From Lachnospiraceae bacterium (GTDB taxonomy: Bacteria; Bacillota; Clostridia; Lachnospirales; Lachnospiraceae), in the NCBI GenBank assembly GCA_019421365.1, contig JAHZFJ010000013.1, forward strand, positions 55,059-119,058: a stretch of DNA of 64,000 nucleotides, written 5' to 3'. A program made the translations under genes and the position numbers. The notes below the pieces were generated by a model. It saw only the letters and a program-made list of their open reading frames with translations. It searched no databases and was not told where the DNA came from. Below, piece after piece: positions 17,142 through 25,992 of the stretch; position 1 is the first letter of the stretch, and each line of letters starts with the position of its first letter.

Positions 17142-18536
17142 CTATGTTAATTGTAATACATTAATTAATAACACCCAGGCAACACCATAATAAGTAATAA
17201 CTGCAACAAGGTCATTCACCGTAGTAATTAATGGACCTGAAGCAACCGCTGGATCTATCTTAATCTTATGGAAGAACATAGGTATTATAGTTCCCACAAA
17301 ACTTGATATTGTCATTGCGACAATAAGGGCAACTGCAACACAACCTGATATTGAAAATGCATAGAGTGGGGTTTTTCCTTTTAATAAATATATATATAAG
17401 CCGACACATAAAAACGATAAGATGCCAAGTATAAATCCATTAGTGAAACCAACTCTGATTTCTTTCCAGACTAATTGTAGCTTATCTTTCATAGTTAATC
17501 GCTCATCCATTAGTACACGAATTGTAACAGCCAGTGACTGTGTTCCAACATTACCAGCCATATCTAGAATTAATGACTGAAATGAAACAATCAGTGCTAT
17601 TTGTGAAACGACATTTTCAAACATACCAACAACAGAAGATACAAACATTCCAAGTACTAGTAAGGCCATTAGCCAAGGTAAACGCTTCTTCATACTTTGA
17701 AAAAGTGTCTCATTCAAATCTTCCTCAGCAGTTAAACCTGCTAATTTGGCATAATCTTCACCCATCTCATCATCTACAACTTCTACGATATTTTGAGAGG
17801 TAATTACGCCTAGTAATGTATCTGCATCATCAAGTACTGGTATAGAATCCTCCGCATAGTCCTTCAAACGTTCAATACAATCATCAATCTTCTCATATGC
17901 TCTAACATAAGGATATGATGTACTAATTAAAGATTCTAGTTCAACGTAATCTCTTGCACATATTAAATCTTTCAAATCAATTGCTCCATAGAATTTGTCA
18001 CTATCGTCCTTAACGTAAATCGTAGAGATATTATCGTTCTCTTCTGCTTGTTCAATTAGAGTTTTCATTGCCTGCCTAATAGTTAAGTCATGTCTAATCT
18101 CAATATAGTTTGTAGTCATTTGACTACCAATCTCATCATCACCATAAGAACGTATTAATTCAATATCTTCCTTTGCTTCCTTTGTCATGTATCTAATTAA
18201 TTGCTCTCTCATATCAGAATCCACTTCATCAAGAGCATCAACTGCATCATCGGCATCCATATTTTCAATAATACCTGCTGCCTTCTGCGGATCTAATTCT
18301 TCAAGATACATACCAACATCGTCTAAGAATGTGAAGATTTCTGAAACCTTCTCAACACCAATTATTCGATAAAGTCTCTTTCTCTCTTCTTCACCAAGGT
18401 TCTCTAATGCTTCTGCAATATCATTTTCATGATAATCATCTAACTTTTCTCTAATCTCTTGCTCTGATGCATTACTAGTAATAATCGCAATCAGTTCTTG
18501 TAATACCGTTTCCTTCTTTCCTTTTTTAATATGCAT
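17142..18536 (-). CDS. mgtE: Magnesium transporter MgtE
   Basis: A Mg2+ channel/transporter of 464 residues. The N-terminal acidic superhelical MgtE-N domain (about residues 1-125), with repeated acidic turns such as MDADDAVDALDEVD, is followed by two CBS domains (about 130-250) that sense cytosolic Mg2+. Five transmembrane helices close the protein, with the pore signature NDLVAV near the end. The ATG at 18536 is eight bases after AGGAGG; the ATG at 18557 would place that ribosome site inside the gene. A 737-bp non-coding region lies upstream; I did not find a recognisable M-box Mg2+ riboswitch in it. Confidence 0.93.
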   Translation of the reverse strand: MHIKKGKKETVLQELIAIITSNASEQEIREKLDDYHENDIAEALENLGEEERKRLYRIIGVEKVSEIFTFLDDVGMYLEELDPQKAAGIIENMDADDAVDALDEVDSDMREQLIRYMTKEAKEDIELIRSYGDDEIGSQMTTNYIEIRHDLTIRQAMKTLIEQAEENDNISTIYVKDDSDKFYGAIDLKDLICARDYVELESLISTSYPYVRAYEKIDDCIERLKDYAEDSIPVLDDADTLLGVITSQNIVEVVDDEMGEDYAKLAGLTAEEDLNETLFQSMKKRLPWLMALLVLGMFVSSVVGMFENVVSQIALIVSFQSLILDMAGNVGTQSLAVTIRVLMDERLTMKDKLQLVWKEIRVGFTNGFILGILSFLCVGLYIYLLKGKTPLYAFSISGCVAVALIVAMTISSFVGTIIPMFFHKIKIDPAVASGPLITTVNDLVAVITYYGVAWVLLINVLQLT

Positions 18537-18710
18537 TCTGTATACCTCCTTTTCCATTTATAGCTACAGTACTCGGGAGTAAATTGGAAACAACAAATCA
18601 ATCAACATGCACACTGTCGATCGATCATCCTGCTATATTCTATTCTACTCCGCCTATGACTTCGACCGTCACTGTCCATGTAATCACCGTCCTTTAGAAT
18701 TTATTTACTG

Positions 18711-18972
18711 ATTCGGGTATCAAAAGCCAATTTTAATTTTAGTCTCGTCAATTTGCACTTTTACGTTTGAATATGTTATATCAAACGTAGTTCACTCGCA
18801 ACACGCTCTTGCTTGGATGAAGCCGTAGTGGTACATAAGGCCCTAAAATACAGAGCCTAAGTACCAACGACTTCATACAGTTGCTCATCGAACTACGTTC
18901 GGTATAACATTAGTCAAGTTTTTATTTGCAAATTGACGAAGGCAAGTTTTATGAGAGGCTTTTGACACCTGA
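18711..18972. repeat. R2 nested palindromic repeat, copy b (upstream of mgtE)
   Basis: Same plan as copy a. Outer arms ATTCGGGTATCAAAAGCC (18711 on) and GGCTTTTGACACCTGAA (ending about 18973), second arms CGTCAATTTGCA / TGCAAATTGACG (about 18746-18757 and 18926-18937), an inner arm around GAACTACGTTCG / ACGTAGTTC, and an apex stem around TACATAAGGC...GAGCCTAAGTACC that has more mismatches than copy a. The ends are about 175 bases from the mgtE start. The remaining stretch 18973-19150 shows nothing recognisable. Confidence 0.85.
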
Positions 18973-19152
18973 AACAGTTATTTACCTAGGCTATTATACC
19001 ACATAAATCCACAGATGCCTAATTATAGCTATTTCCAAAAGAATATGATACAAAATATTACTTAATGTAGTATCTGTAATATTTGTTTGTTCCATTCACT
19101 AAACATGTTTATCCATCTGTCAAACCAATATCGGCAACGTATCTGTATAAAA

Positions 19153-19197
19153 AACCACCAACAAATTGAATTTTTAATTAACATTTTGCTGGTGGTT
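19153..19197 (-). terminator. Terminator downstream of GNAT gene
   Basis: AACCACCA (19153-19160) with TGGTGGTT (19190-19197) and partial inner pairing around AAATTGAATTTTTAATTAACATTT; T-rich continuation on the minus strand. Confidence 0.6.
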
Positions 19198-19273
19198 ACA
19201 CATTCAAATATTCACTTGTTCAGTACTACTATTCTGATACACTGACACTTATATATAACAAAGAGTTAGTTTA

Positions 19274-20170
19274 TTAAGCATGAGATATTGATGGAAAATG
19301 TAGTTGCTCCCTTTCTATTCTCTTAAGCTCTTCACCAATATAGAATAACGTACAGTCTTCTTCTTCGAATTCTACCACTTCAAATCCACGTTTATTACTA
19401 GGTACGAAATCGAGTATTACAGTATCTGCAGCTCCTGCGAAAGACTCTAGTATATCATTCAATTCCACTGCCTTCTTTGCTATAATGCAATTAAGATGCA
19501 ACGTATTATCCTTTATATCAGCTACTACATACGTATCTAAGCTTTCACTATAGTATACGTCCTCCATATCATGCAAATAAAATCCCATCAAACCAACATT
19601 TCTCATCGTCATACCATCATTCGAAACTGCATGCCTAACATAGTCAAAGAATTTCTTCCTATCCTCATTAGATGGATTCTCTATCTTAATAAACTCACTA
19701 TATTTCTGGTTTAGCGGCGTTTTCTCTCTCAGCCCATCAACTAGCAACTGCTTTTTATAGACGTATTCCTTACTAACTTCGAAACCAAATTTGGGATAAT
19801 ACTCAAGTACACTATCATTTCCAAAGAGATAGATTCCATCACAAACATCTCTATAAGTATCAATCACCTTTTCGATAAGATACCTTCCTAGCCCTTGGCC
19901 TCGATATTCCTTCGCAGTCATTACAGTACCTATCTGAATGAAATACTTAAACTCACCACCAATCACAAATTCCATACGATTGGCCGATACATTGGCAACC
20001 ATTCTCTCGCCATCCATTAATGAATGAGGCATATACATATCGTCTTTCCAGTAACCATTCTGATACCACGATTCAAAATCAAATCCAAATGTATCTCTTG
20101 TTAAGCTGTTTAATGCAGCCCTAATAAAGTCATTATCTTTATAGTTTGTAACATACTTATATGCTTCCAT
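19274..20170 (-). CDS. GNAT family N-acetyltransferase
   Basis: A 298-residue two-part protein. The N-terminal half is a GNAT acetyltransferase with the acetyl-CoA-binding loop MTAKEYRGQGLGRYLIEKV (about residues 83-101, Q/RxxGxG/A type). The C-terminal half (about 170-285) has an SCP2-like or second-GNAT-like alpha/beta composition, as in the large GNAT proteins common in Clostridia. It lies 33 bases downstream of the ABC-F gene and is probably co-transcribed. The ATG follows AAGGGGG. Acceptor substrate unknown. Confidence 0.85.
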   Translation of the reverse strand: MEAYKYVTNYKDNDFIRAALNSLTRDTFGFDFESWYQNGYWKDDMYMPHSLMDGERMVANVSANRMEFVIGGEFKYFIQIGTVMTAKEYRGQGLGRYLIEKVIDTYRDVCDGIYLFGNDSVLEYYPKFGFEVSKEYVYKKQLLVDGLREKTPLNQKYSEFIKIENPSNEDRKKFFDYVRHAVSNDGMTMRNVGLMGFYLHDMEDVYYSESLDTYVVADIKDNTLHLNCIIAKKAVELNDILESFAGAADTVILDFVPSNKRGFEVVEFEEEDCTLFYIGEELKRIEREQLHFPSISHA

Positions 20171-20203
20171 GTGAATTCCCCCTTGAATTACAGTTCTTTT
20201 CTA

Positions 20204-21739
20204 TTAAAAATCTAGTTCTTCTAATCCATTCTCCGTCAATTCATAAATAGTATCACATACCTCATTCAGATATTTTCTATCATGGGATATACTTATAATT
20301 GTTCCTGTATATTCTGACAAAGTTCTTCTTATTACAGGATTAGATAATGGTGAAAAATTACGCGTCGGCTCATCTAATAATAATACATCATACCCATCCA
20401 TACTCATCTTCAAAAGAATCAGTTTAGCTTTCTGACCGCCTGATAAGTCCTCGATTTTGTGATTCATCTCATCTGCTGTGTACTTCATACTTCCGAGATA
20501 GGTACAGATTCTTATGTTTTCTTCTCTATCTCCCGTCCTTGTTAGGAATTCCACCGGTGTTTGATTCATATCGAGAAGGTCCGTATAATTCTGTGGCATA
20601 TATGCCGCTTTAATATCTGTCCTTGTTAACATCTGCGAAGTTATTTGTTTCATTAATGTAGTCTTACCACAACCATTCTTACCGATGATACATACCTTTC
20701 TAGGCCCCTCAATACGAAGATGTATGTCCTTTGATAAAACACGTTCTTCAATACTTAGTTCATCTAATGAATAATCCAAGACTACCTTACCATTCGGCAT
20801 TGCTGCATTATTCGTAAATCTTATAAACATAGCATCTTCCGTATCTGGTATATCAAGAAATTCCTCTTTCTCTCTCTCAAATCGCCTTCCCATGGCCTTA
20901 ACCGAATGCATCTTCTTCTTTAACAATCGTCCACCTGCTGGGTCCTGTCTCGTTATTGTATTCTGTTGATGCTCTACCTTTTGCTGGATCTGCATATAGC
21001 GATCCATCTGTTTTTGATACTCACTTCTTTGCTTTCTCGCTACTTGTTCTTGACGTTCAAGACCACGAATTCTCGTATCATAATACTCAGCATATCCCAT
21101 CTTAATCACTACATGTTTTGGAACAGTCTTTCTTCTTACTTGTTCAAGATGAATAATCATATTAGCGGTATTCTCTAATAAGGTTTCATCATGTGATATA
21201 TATAACACTGGCTTCTGGCATTTGATTATAAATGACTCTAACCATTTTAACGTATCAATATCTAAATCATTAGACGGTTCATCTAGAAGTAATAAATCTG
21301 GCTGTTTCATTAATAATCTAGCCAGCTGTAACTTCACCTTTTCACCGCCAGACATGGTACCCACTCTTTGATCCGAGTAAAAACGTTCCATCGAAAATCC
21401 GACTTGGCGTGCTATGTCTGTTAGTTCTTTCGGCGTTAAATCAGCAAATGTCTCCTCTTCTAAACAATACTCATACACCGTCTTCTCCATATCCTTAGCT
21501 GGTAATTCTTGTGCTAGATATCCTACATGATTATCTCTATTAATAATCTCTCCTGTATATTCGATGTAGTCTTCAATCATATCCGGATTATAAATCAGCT
21601 TAATCAGTGTAGATTTTCCATTTCCCTCTTCCCCTATAATTGCCGCCTTATCTCCATCATTTAAGGTCAAAGAAAAATCAGCTAAAATCGTTCTTAAATC
21701 TTTCTTATGTGTCATTGTTAAATTCTTAATCTGCAACAT
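20204..21739 (-). CDS. ABC-F family ATPase (ribosome-associated type)
   Basis: A soluble 511-residue protein with two ABC ATPase domains and no membrane spans, the hallmark of ABC-F proteins that act on the ribosome. Domain 1 has Walker A GEEGNGKST and signature MSGGEK with LLLLDEPSNDLD; domain 2 has GKNGCGKTT, signature LSGGQKAKL and LLLDEPTRNFSP. The linker between them is long, basic and helical (RQEQVARKQRSEYQKQMDR), fitting a P-site tRNA interaction motif. Members include antibiotic-resistance (Vga/Lsa/Msr) and housekeeping types; sequence alone does not separate these. The ATG at 21739 follows AAAGGAG; longer frames run into repeat R2c. Confidence 0.87.
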   Translation of the reverse strand: MLQIKNLTMTHKKDLRTILADFSLTLNDGDKAAIIGEEGNGKSTLIKLIYNPDMIEDYIEYTGEIINRDNHVGYLAQELPAKDMEKTVYEYCLEEETFADLTPKELTDIARQVGFSMERFYSDQRVGTMSGGEKVKLQLARLLMKQPDLLLLDEPSNDLDIDTLKWLESFIIKCQKPVLYISHDETLLENTANMIIHLEQVRRKTVPKHVVIKMGYAEYYDTRIRGLERQEQVARKQRSEYQKQMDRYMQIQQKVEHQQNTITRQDPAGGRLLKKKMHSVKAMGRRFEREKEEFLDIPDTEDAMFIRFTNNAAMPNGKVVLDYSLDELSIEERVLSKDIHLRIEGPRKVCIIGKNGCGKTTLMKQITSQMLTRTDIKAAYMPQNYTDLLDMNQTPVEFLTRTGDREENIRICTYLGSMKYTADEMNHKIEDLSGGQKAKLILLKMSMDGYDVLLLDEPTRNFSPLSNPVIRRTLSEYTGTIISISHDRKYLNEVCDTIYELTENGLEELDF

Positions 21740-21773
21740 ATATTCCCTACTCCTTTCGAATAACTCCACTAGG

Positions 21774-21924
21774 TTAGGGTTCTGGTGTAAAAGCCCGATT
21801 TTTATTTGATTCGTCAATTCGCACATATAGATATCTAAATGTGATGCAGAACATAGTTTAGTCTGTGAATGTGCAAATTGACGAAGGCAAGCTTTTCAGA
21901 GGGCTTTTAACACCAGAACCCTAA
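21774..21924. repeat. R2 nested palindromic repeat, copy c (upstream of ABC-F gene)
   Basis: A 151-bp short form of R2. Outer arms 21774-21796 and 21901-21924 (TTAGGGTTCTGGTGTAAAAG type) match except for one base deletion; second arms TCGTCAATTCGCACAT and ATGTGCAAATTGACGA (about 21811-21826 and 21869-21884). The centre keeps GATGCAGAACATAGTTTA, seen in copy a as GAAAAACATAGTTTAA, but the long apex hairpin is missing. It ends about 35 bases before the ABC-F start codon. Confidence 0.85.
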
Positions 21925-21938
21925 GCTTTAGAATAAAA

Positions 21939-21972
21939 AAATCTGCTTTCAGTAGACTACCGAAAACAGATT
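21939..21972 (-). terminator. Intrinsic terminator of an unidentified minus-strand transcript
   Basis: AATCTG...CTTTCAGTAG pairs with CTACCGAAAACAGATT, and on the minus strand it is followed by a T-tract. It lies 338 bases below the FUSC-HAD stop and inside a weak open frame (21896-22129). Either the FUSC transcript is long or a small transcript starts in 21973-22309, which otherwise shows only a 7-bp hairpin (TGTAGCT-TATT-AGCTACA, near 22193). Confidence 0.6.
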
Positions 21973-22309
21973 CTATACGAAAGGATTTGACATCAATAGC
22001 GAAACCTCTATTGAAAATAATCAGATTGATACAATTAATATAATTGTCTTCTGATTTAATCGATGCATATACTAATCCATAAATCGGTAACAGAAATAAA
22101 CCTGGCACATTGCAGGTAACTGAAAGCATTTCTGTTGTAACGAATTATCGATTAGTTAATCATCTTATCCCTCTTTTACTATATTCATTTGTTGTAGCTT
22201 ATTAGCTACAGCCACATAACACTTTGAAACCATCAATAAACATGGTAATGAAGTTGTTATCAATCTTTTTACATCATAACAAATAAGGACTTTTTTGTAA
22301 ATACATAAT

Positions 22310-23659
22310 TTAGTATTCCTTTTTTGTACGAAATAATACTACTGGTTCATACATCTTCTTAATCCCCCGAACTACTTGATTCGTATCACCGGGTTCAATA
22401 AGCACATCATATTGCTCCGGTATAGTTCCGAATGAAACTACCTTTTCGATACCTATATCATTTTTCAGATACTCTAACATATTACTCTTACTTGCATTCT
22501 TGTTGTAGATTTTGATATATGCATAACCAGGATAATCATCGGAGTTATATTTCATAACTTTAAATCCCTTCGTATAATCCTTTTCTTCTAATTCACTATA
22601 GAATCGTTCAATTATATCAATCTTATCAAGTATCATTAGATATACAACTTCTTCATTCTCAGGTAACGGTCTCTTCACATAATTTCTAAAAGGTGAATAT
22701 CTCATCTTTGTTACTAGCTTATTCTGGATTTCATCTTCCATATCCTGATAGTAGATTATAAGCATATCATCGATTACTACGTTCACAAAATACTTGAGTC
22801 CATTTTCTTCGATTAAATTAATCATTTCCTTTGCTTTATCATAATCGATAACATATTTCTTCAGATACCTCTTTTGCTTAATATCAAATAATACCGCGCC
22901 ATCCATAGCTATTACCGGTAAATTAAGATGAATTCCTTGCATTGGTTCCATCATAGAAGCAGGCGTACGCTTTGTTGATATAGTAAATTTAGCACCATCA
23001 TCAAGTATACGATTTAATTCAAATCGGCTGTAATCTGACATGTTATCATTTTTGTTCAATAAAGTATCATCAAGTCCAGAAAGGAAAAGTATATCTTTAT
23101 TCTTTTCTTTTGGTAAATGGAATGCGTTAACTCCTAGTCCTATGATAATACCTATCATAGTATCTAGAAATCGATTCCACACGAAAAGATATGGATTCTG
23201 ATCAGCTAAATGATTAACTACAATGCTCAAGAAAACAACGCACGAAAAATATGATGCTTGTCTCTTATTAATAATGACGGTTGTATAGATAACAACGATA
23301 ATCATTAAAGTAACTACAATGCTATAGATTATCGAATGTTCTTCTGGCGATATATGCAACTCATTACCAACTAATATAACCACGAGTGCATAAAGTGCGC
23401 CTATTATAGTACCAACTGTTCTTTGCTTAGCACTATTTAGACTATTCTTCACATAATGTTGCATACACCATAATGCTGCCAATTGGGAGTAGAATACGAT
23501 TCCATTTCCCTCTCGAAACATAGCCACTATATAACACAATCCTACTGCAATTGCAGACTTAATAATTCTCATTCCTAATGGAGGAATTTCCAAGCGTTTT
23601 AAAGCTTTCATATTGATACCAAACAAACCAAAAAGTGATTTGCTACTTCCTTTCTTCAT
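22310..23659 (-). CDS. FUSC-type membrane protein fused to a degenerate HAD-like domain
   Basis: A 449-residue fusion. Residues 30-180 form about five membrane helices of the FUSC/aromatic acid exporter type (NSAKQRTVGTIIGALYALVV is typical). Residues 190-449 follow the Cof-type HAD phosphatase layout, including a phosphate-loop region and a cap. However, the catalytic DxDGTL motif reads GLDDTLL (Gly195 in place of the nucleophile Asp), and I see no GDxxND metal-binding motif near the C-terminus, where FGTIPEQYDVLI stands instead. Phosphatase activity is therefore unlikely, and the domain may bind a ligand to gate the membrane part (inference). The ATG follows GGAAG. Confidence 0.75.
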   Translation of the reverse strand: MKKGSSKSLFGLFGINMKALKRLEIPPLGMRIIKSAIAVGLCYIVAMFREGNGIVFYSQLAALWCMQHYVKNSLNSAKQRTVGTIIGALYALVVILVGNELHISPEEHSIIYSIVVTLMIIVVIYTTVIINKRQASYFSCVVFLSIVVNHLADQNPYLFVWNRFLDTMIGIIIGLGVNAFHLPKEKNKDILFLSGLDDTLLNKNDNMSDYSRFELNRILDDGAKFTISTKRTPASMMEPMQGIHLNLPVIAMDGAVLFDIKQKRYLKKYVIDYDKAKEMINLIEENGLKYFVNVVIDDMLIIYYQDMEDEIQNKLVTKMRYSPFRNYVKRPLPENEEVVYLMILDKIDIIERFYSELEEKDYTKGFKVMKYNSDDYPGYAYIKIYNKNASKSNMLEYLKNDIGIEKVVSFGTIPEQYDVLIEPGDTNQVVRGIKKMYEPVVLFRTKKEY

Positions 23660-23828
23660 AACTCATACATCTTCCTTTGGATATAAACAGCTTTCATCCA
23701 AGATTTTTCTATTATAGAATCCCCTCATTGTTTTTACAAGATACCAAATAAGCTTTTATAATTGTTAAGAATTTTATATTATATCTTATAATTTTAAAGT
23801 AGTTTACAGTATTTATATACACGAATTA

Positions 23829-23926
23829 TGTACTACTAATGTACACCAATCTTGTACCAAAATATACAGGCGTTCACCAAATCATCACATTATCTTCACA
23901 GTTAAAATACATCTGTACTTTATAAT
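23829..23926 (+). promoter_or_regulatory. Lipoprotein promoter region with four TGTAC repeats
   Basis: TGTAC occurs at 23829, 23840, 23853 and 23914; the last lies directly before a TATAAT -10 box (23921-23926). A possible -35, TTCACA, is at 23895-23900, but the 20-base spacing is long, suggesting activator dependence. The region 23660-23828 is AT-rich and shows nothing else. Confidence 0.35.
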
Positions 23927-23981
23927 TTAAAATAACACTTTAATGGTAATTTTAAACAGATATTATAGAAAGGAGATTTTT

Positions 23982-25787
23982 ATGAGAAGAATGTATATAC
24001 ATAAAAAATTGTTCGTACTTGGTTTGTCAGCAACTCTTGTCACAAGCACTTTCGTTGCTTGTAGTAGTAAATCTAATAATGCAAATTTTGAATCCTCTGA
24101 TTCTGTTGAATCTACTGAGATTTCGGAGGATGCTGAAGTATCGGAATCCTTATATGCTATGGTACAGAACATAGATGGTAATAGCATAACTGCTATAAAA
24201 GGTGACTTAAACACAAATGTTTTAGAAAACCAAACTCCGCCTTCTGGCGATACCTCTGCCCCTCCTGATATGCCTGCTGATAATGGTAGTAGTAACACCT
24301 CTACTCCTCCTGAAAAACCTGATGATAACGGAACAGGTACCGAGGGCAGTACACCTCCAAACGATAGTAATGCTCCGGCTGATATTCCATCTGAAAATCC
24401 TGGTGGTGGAACTACTTTCGTTGAGGGAACTGATACCATCACCTTTACAGTTACCGATGATACTTCTATTACTGTTGAATTTCTTCAGGGTAGTGAAGAC
24501 GGCACAATTGATAATATAACTGTTAATTCCGTTCTAGAATTAACACTTGATGAGAATAACAATGCGACTTCTATTATCGTTAAGAATCTTCAAAGTGGCG
24601 GTGGATTCGGTGGAAGTTCTACAGTGACTAACGGAACCTCCGCTAATACAATTGATTCAGATTCTGAAATTGCAGATGAGAAATACACTTCTACCGGAGA
24701 TGATGAGAATGCACTTCGTGTTGATGGAGCTACCGTTAGTTTAGATGGCATAACGATTGAAAAAACAGGAGGCGAATCCTCCAATACAGAAAACGGTGAT
24801 TTCTATGGTCAGAATGCAGGTTTGTTAGCTCTTAATGGTGCTACTGTTACTATAGATCATGCAACTGTTAATACAACCACCGTCAACGGTAATGGCGTAT
24901 TCAGTTATGGAGAAGGTACTACCGTTAACATCTCTGACTCAACAATTCGAACAATCAATAATAATTCCGGTGGTATTCAGACAACTGGAGGTGGCACAAC
25001 CAATGCAACAAATCTAGATGTTCAAACGGAAGGTAACTCAGCAGCTGCCATTCGTAGTGACCGTGGCGGCGGTAATGTAAATGTTACTGGTGGTTCTTAC
25101 GTAACGAATGGAACAGGTAGCCCTGCTATCTACAGTACTGCCAATATTGCAGTAAGCGATGCTACTCTTACCGCTAACAATTCAGAAGCTGTTGTTGTTG
25201 AAGGAAAGAATTCCGTATCCTTAACAAACTGTGACCTAACTGGTAATATGACTGGTGCTACTCAAGATAGTGAAGAAAACATTCACTGTGTAATGATTTA
25301 TCAAAGTATGTCTGGTGATGCTGCACTTGGCGATGCTACATTTACAATGAATGGTGGTAGCTTGACTTCAAAAAATGGAGACCTCTTCTATGTAACGAAT
25401 ACCAATTGTGACATTACTTTATCTGATGTTGCATTAACATTAGCCAATGATAATTTACTTACAGTTGCAGGTAATAGTTCTAGCCGTGGTTGGGGGACAG
25501 AAGGTTCCAACGGTGGTAATGTCAACTTTACCGCTGAGTCACAAACAATGGAAGGTAATATAACTTGTGATTCCATATCAACACTTAACATGACTATGAA
25601 AAATGCAACGAACTTCAAAGGCACAATTAACAAGTCTGGAACTGCTGGTTCAGTAACCGTAACTATAGATGATAACTCTACATGGACATTGACTGGTGAT
25701 AGTTATGTAACTTCCTTTGATGGTGACTTAACTAACATAAATACGAATGGCTATCATCTGTATGTAAATGGTGAACAAGTGGCTTAA
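23982..25787 (+). CDS. Large secreted lipoprotein with beta-helix-like repeats
   Basis: A 601-residue surface lipoprotein. A basic start and hydrophobic segment end in a lipobox around FVAC (Cys near residue 25), followed by a Ser/Glu-rich acidic stretch and a Pro/Gly-rich linker with repeated TPPxxxxxP units (about residues 85-140). The main body is Thr/Asn/Gly-rich with recurring short strands such as GATVSLDGITIEKTGG and STIRTINNNSGGIQTTGGG, the pattern of a right-handed parallel beta-helix; similar proteins are annotated as carbohydrate-binding domain-containing. No catalytic motif is visible. The ATG at 23982 follows AAAGGAG; upstream lies a promoter region with repeated TGTAC units. Confidence 0.75.
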   Translation: MRRMYIHKKLFVLGLSATLVTSTFVACSSKSNNANFESSDSVESTEISEDAEVSESLYAMVQNIDGNSITAIKGDLNTNVLENQTPPSGDTSAPPDMPADNGSSNTSTPPEKPDDNGTGTEGSTPPNDSNAPADIPSENPGGGTTFVEGTDTITFTVTDDTSITVEFLQGSEDGTIDNITVNSVLELTLDENNNATSIIVKNLQSGGGFGGSSTVTNGTSANTIDSDSEIADEKYTSTGDDENALRVDGATVSLDGITIEKTGGESSNTENGDFYGQNAGLLALNGATVTIDHATVNTTTVNGNGVFSYGEGTTVNISDSTIRTINNNSGGIQTTGGGTTNATNLDVQTEGNSAAAIRSDRGGGNVNVTGGSYVTNGTGSPAIYSTANIAVSDATLTANNSEAVVVEGKNSVSLTNCDLTGNMTGATQDSEENIHCVMIYQSMSGDAALGDATFTMNGGSLTSKNGDLFYVTNTNCDITLSDVALTLANDNLLTVAGNSSSRGWGTEGSNGGNVNFTAESQTMEGNITCDSISTLNMTMKNATNFKGTINKSGTAGSVTVTIDDNSTWTLTGDSYVTSFDGDLTNINTNGYHLYVNGEQVA

Positions 25788-25845
25788 TAGTAAAAGTTAT
25801 CAAAGCATTTCCAGAAAAAATACTTTGATAATCAAAATATTTTTA

Positions 25846-25874
25846 TTGACACTGGTTTTATTATACGTTATAGT
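25846..25874 (+). promoter_or_regulatory. degV promoter
   Basis: TTGACA (25846-25851), 17-base spacer, TATAGT (25869-25874), about 118 bases before the DegV start. Confidence 0.75.
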
Positions 25875-25992
25875 ATTTTCAACAAGAAAAAAACTGCTTA
25901 TTGCACTACTTTGAGAGGAATAAGCGGTATTAAAAGAAAACTTTACAACAATTGGTTTTTTATAATTATTGAAGTAGAAAGGTTGGAATATT

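Noticed and set aside
18537..18710. M-box Mg2+ riboswitch upstream of mgtE
   Set aside because: None of the conserved M-box blocks could be recognised by eye.
21896..22129. 77-residue minus-strand open frame
   Set aside because: Runs across an intrinsic terminator and the R2c arm; no ribosome site; at most a remnant.
23963..24442. 159-residue minus-strand frame in the lipoprotein gene
   Set aside because: Antisense to a repetitive Thr/Gly/Pro-rich coding region, whose complement is open by composition.
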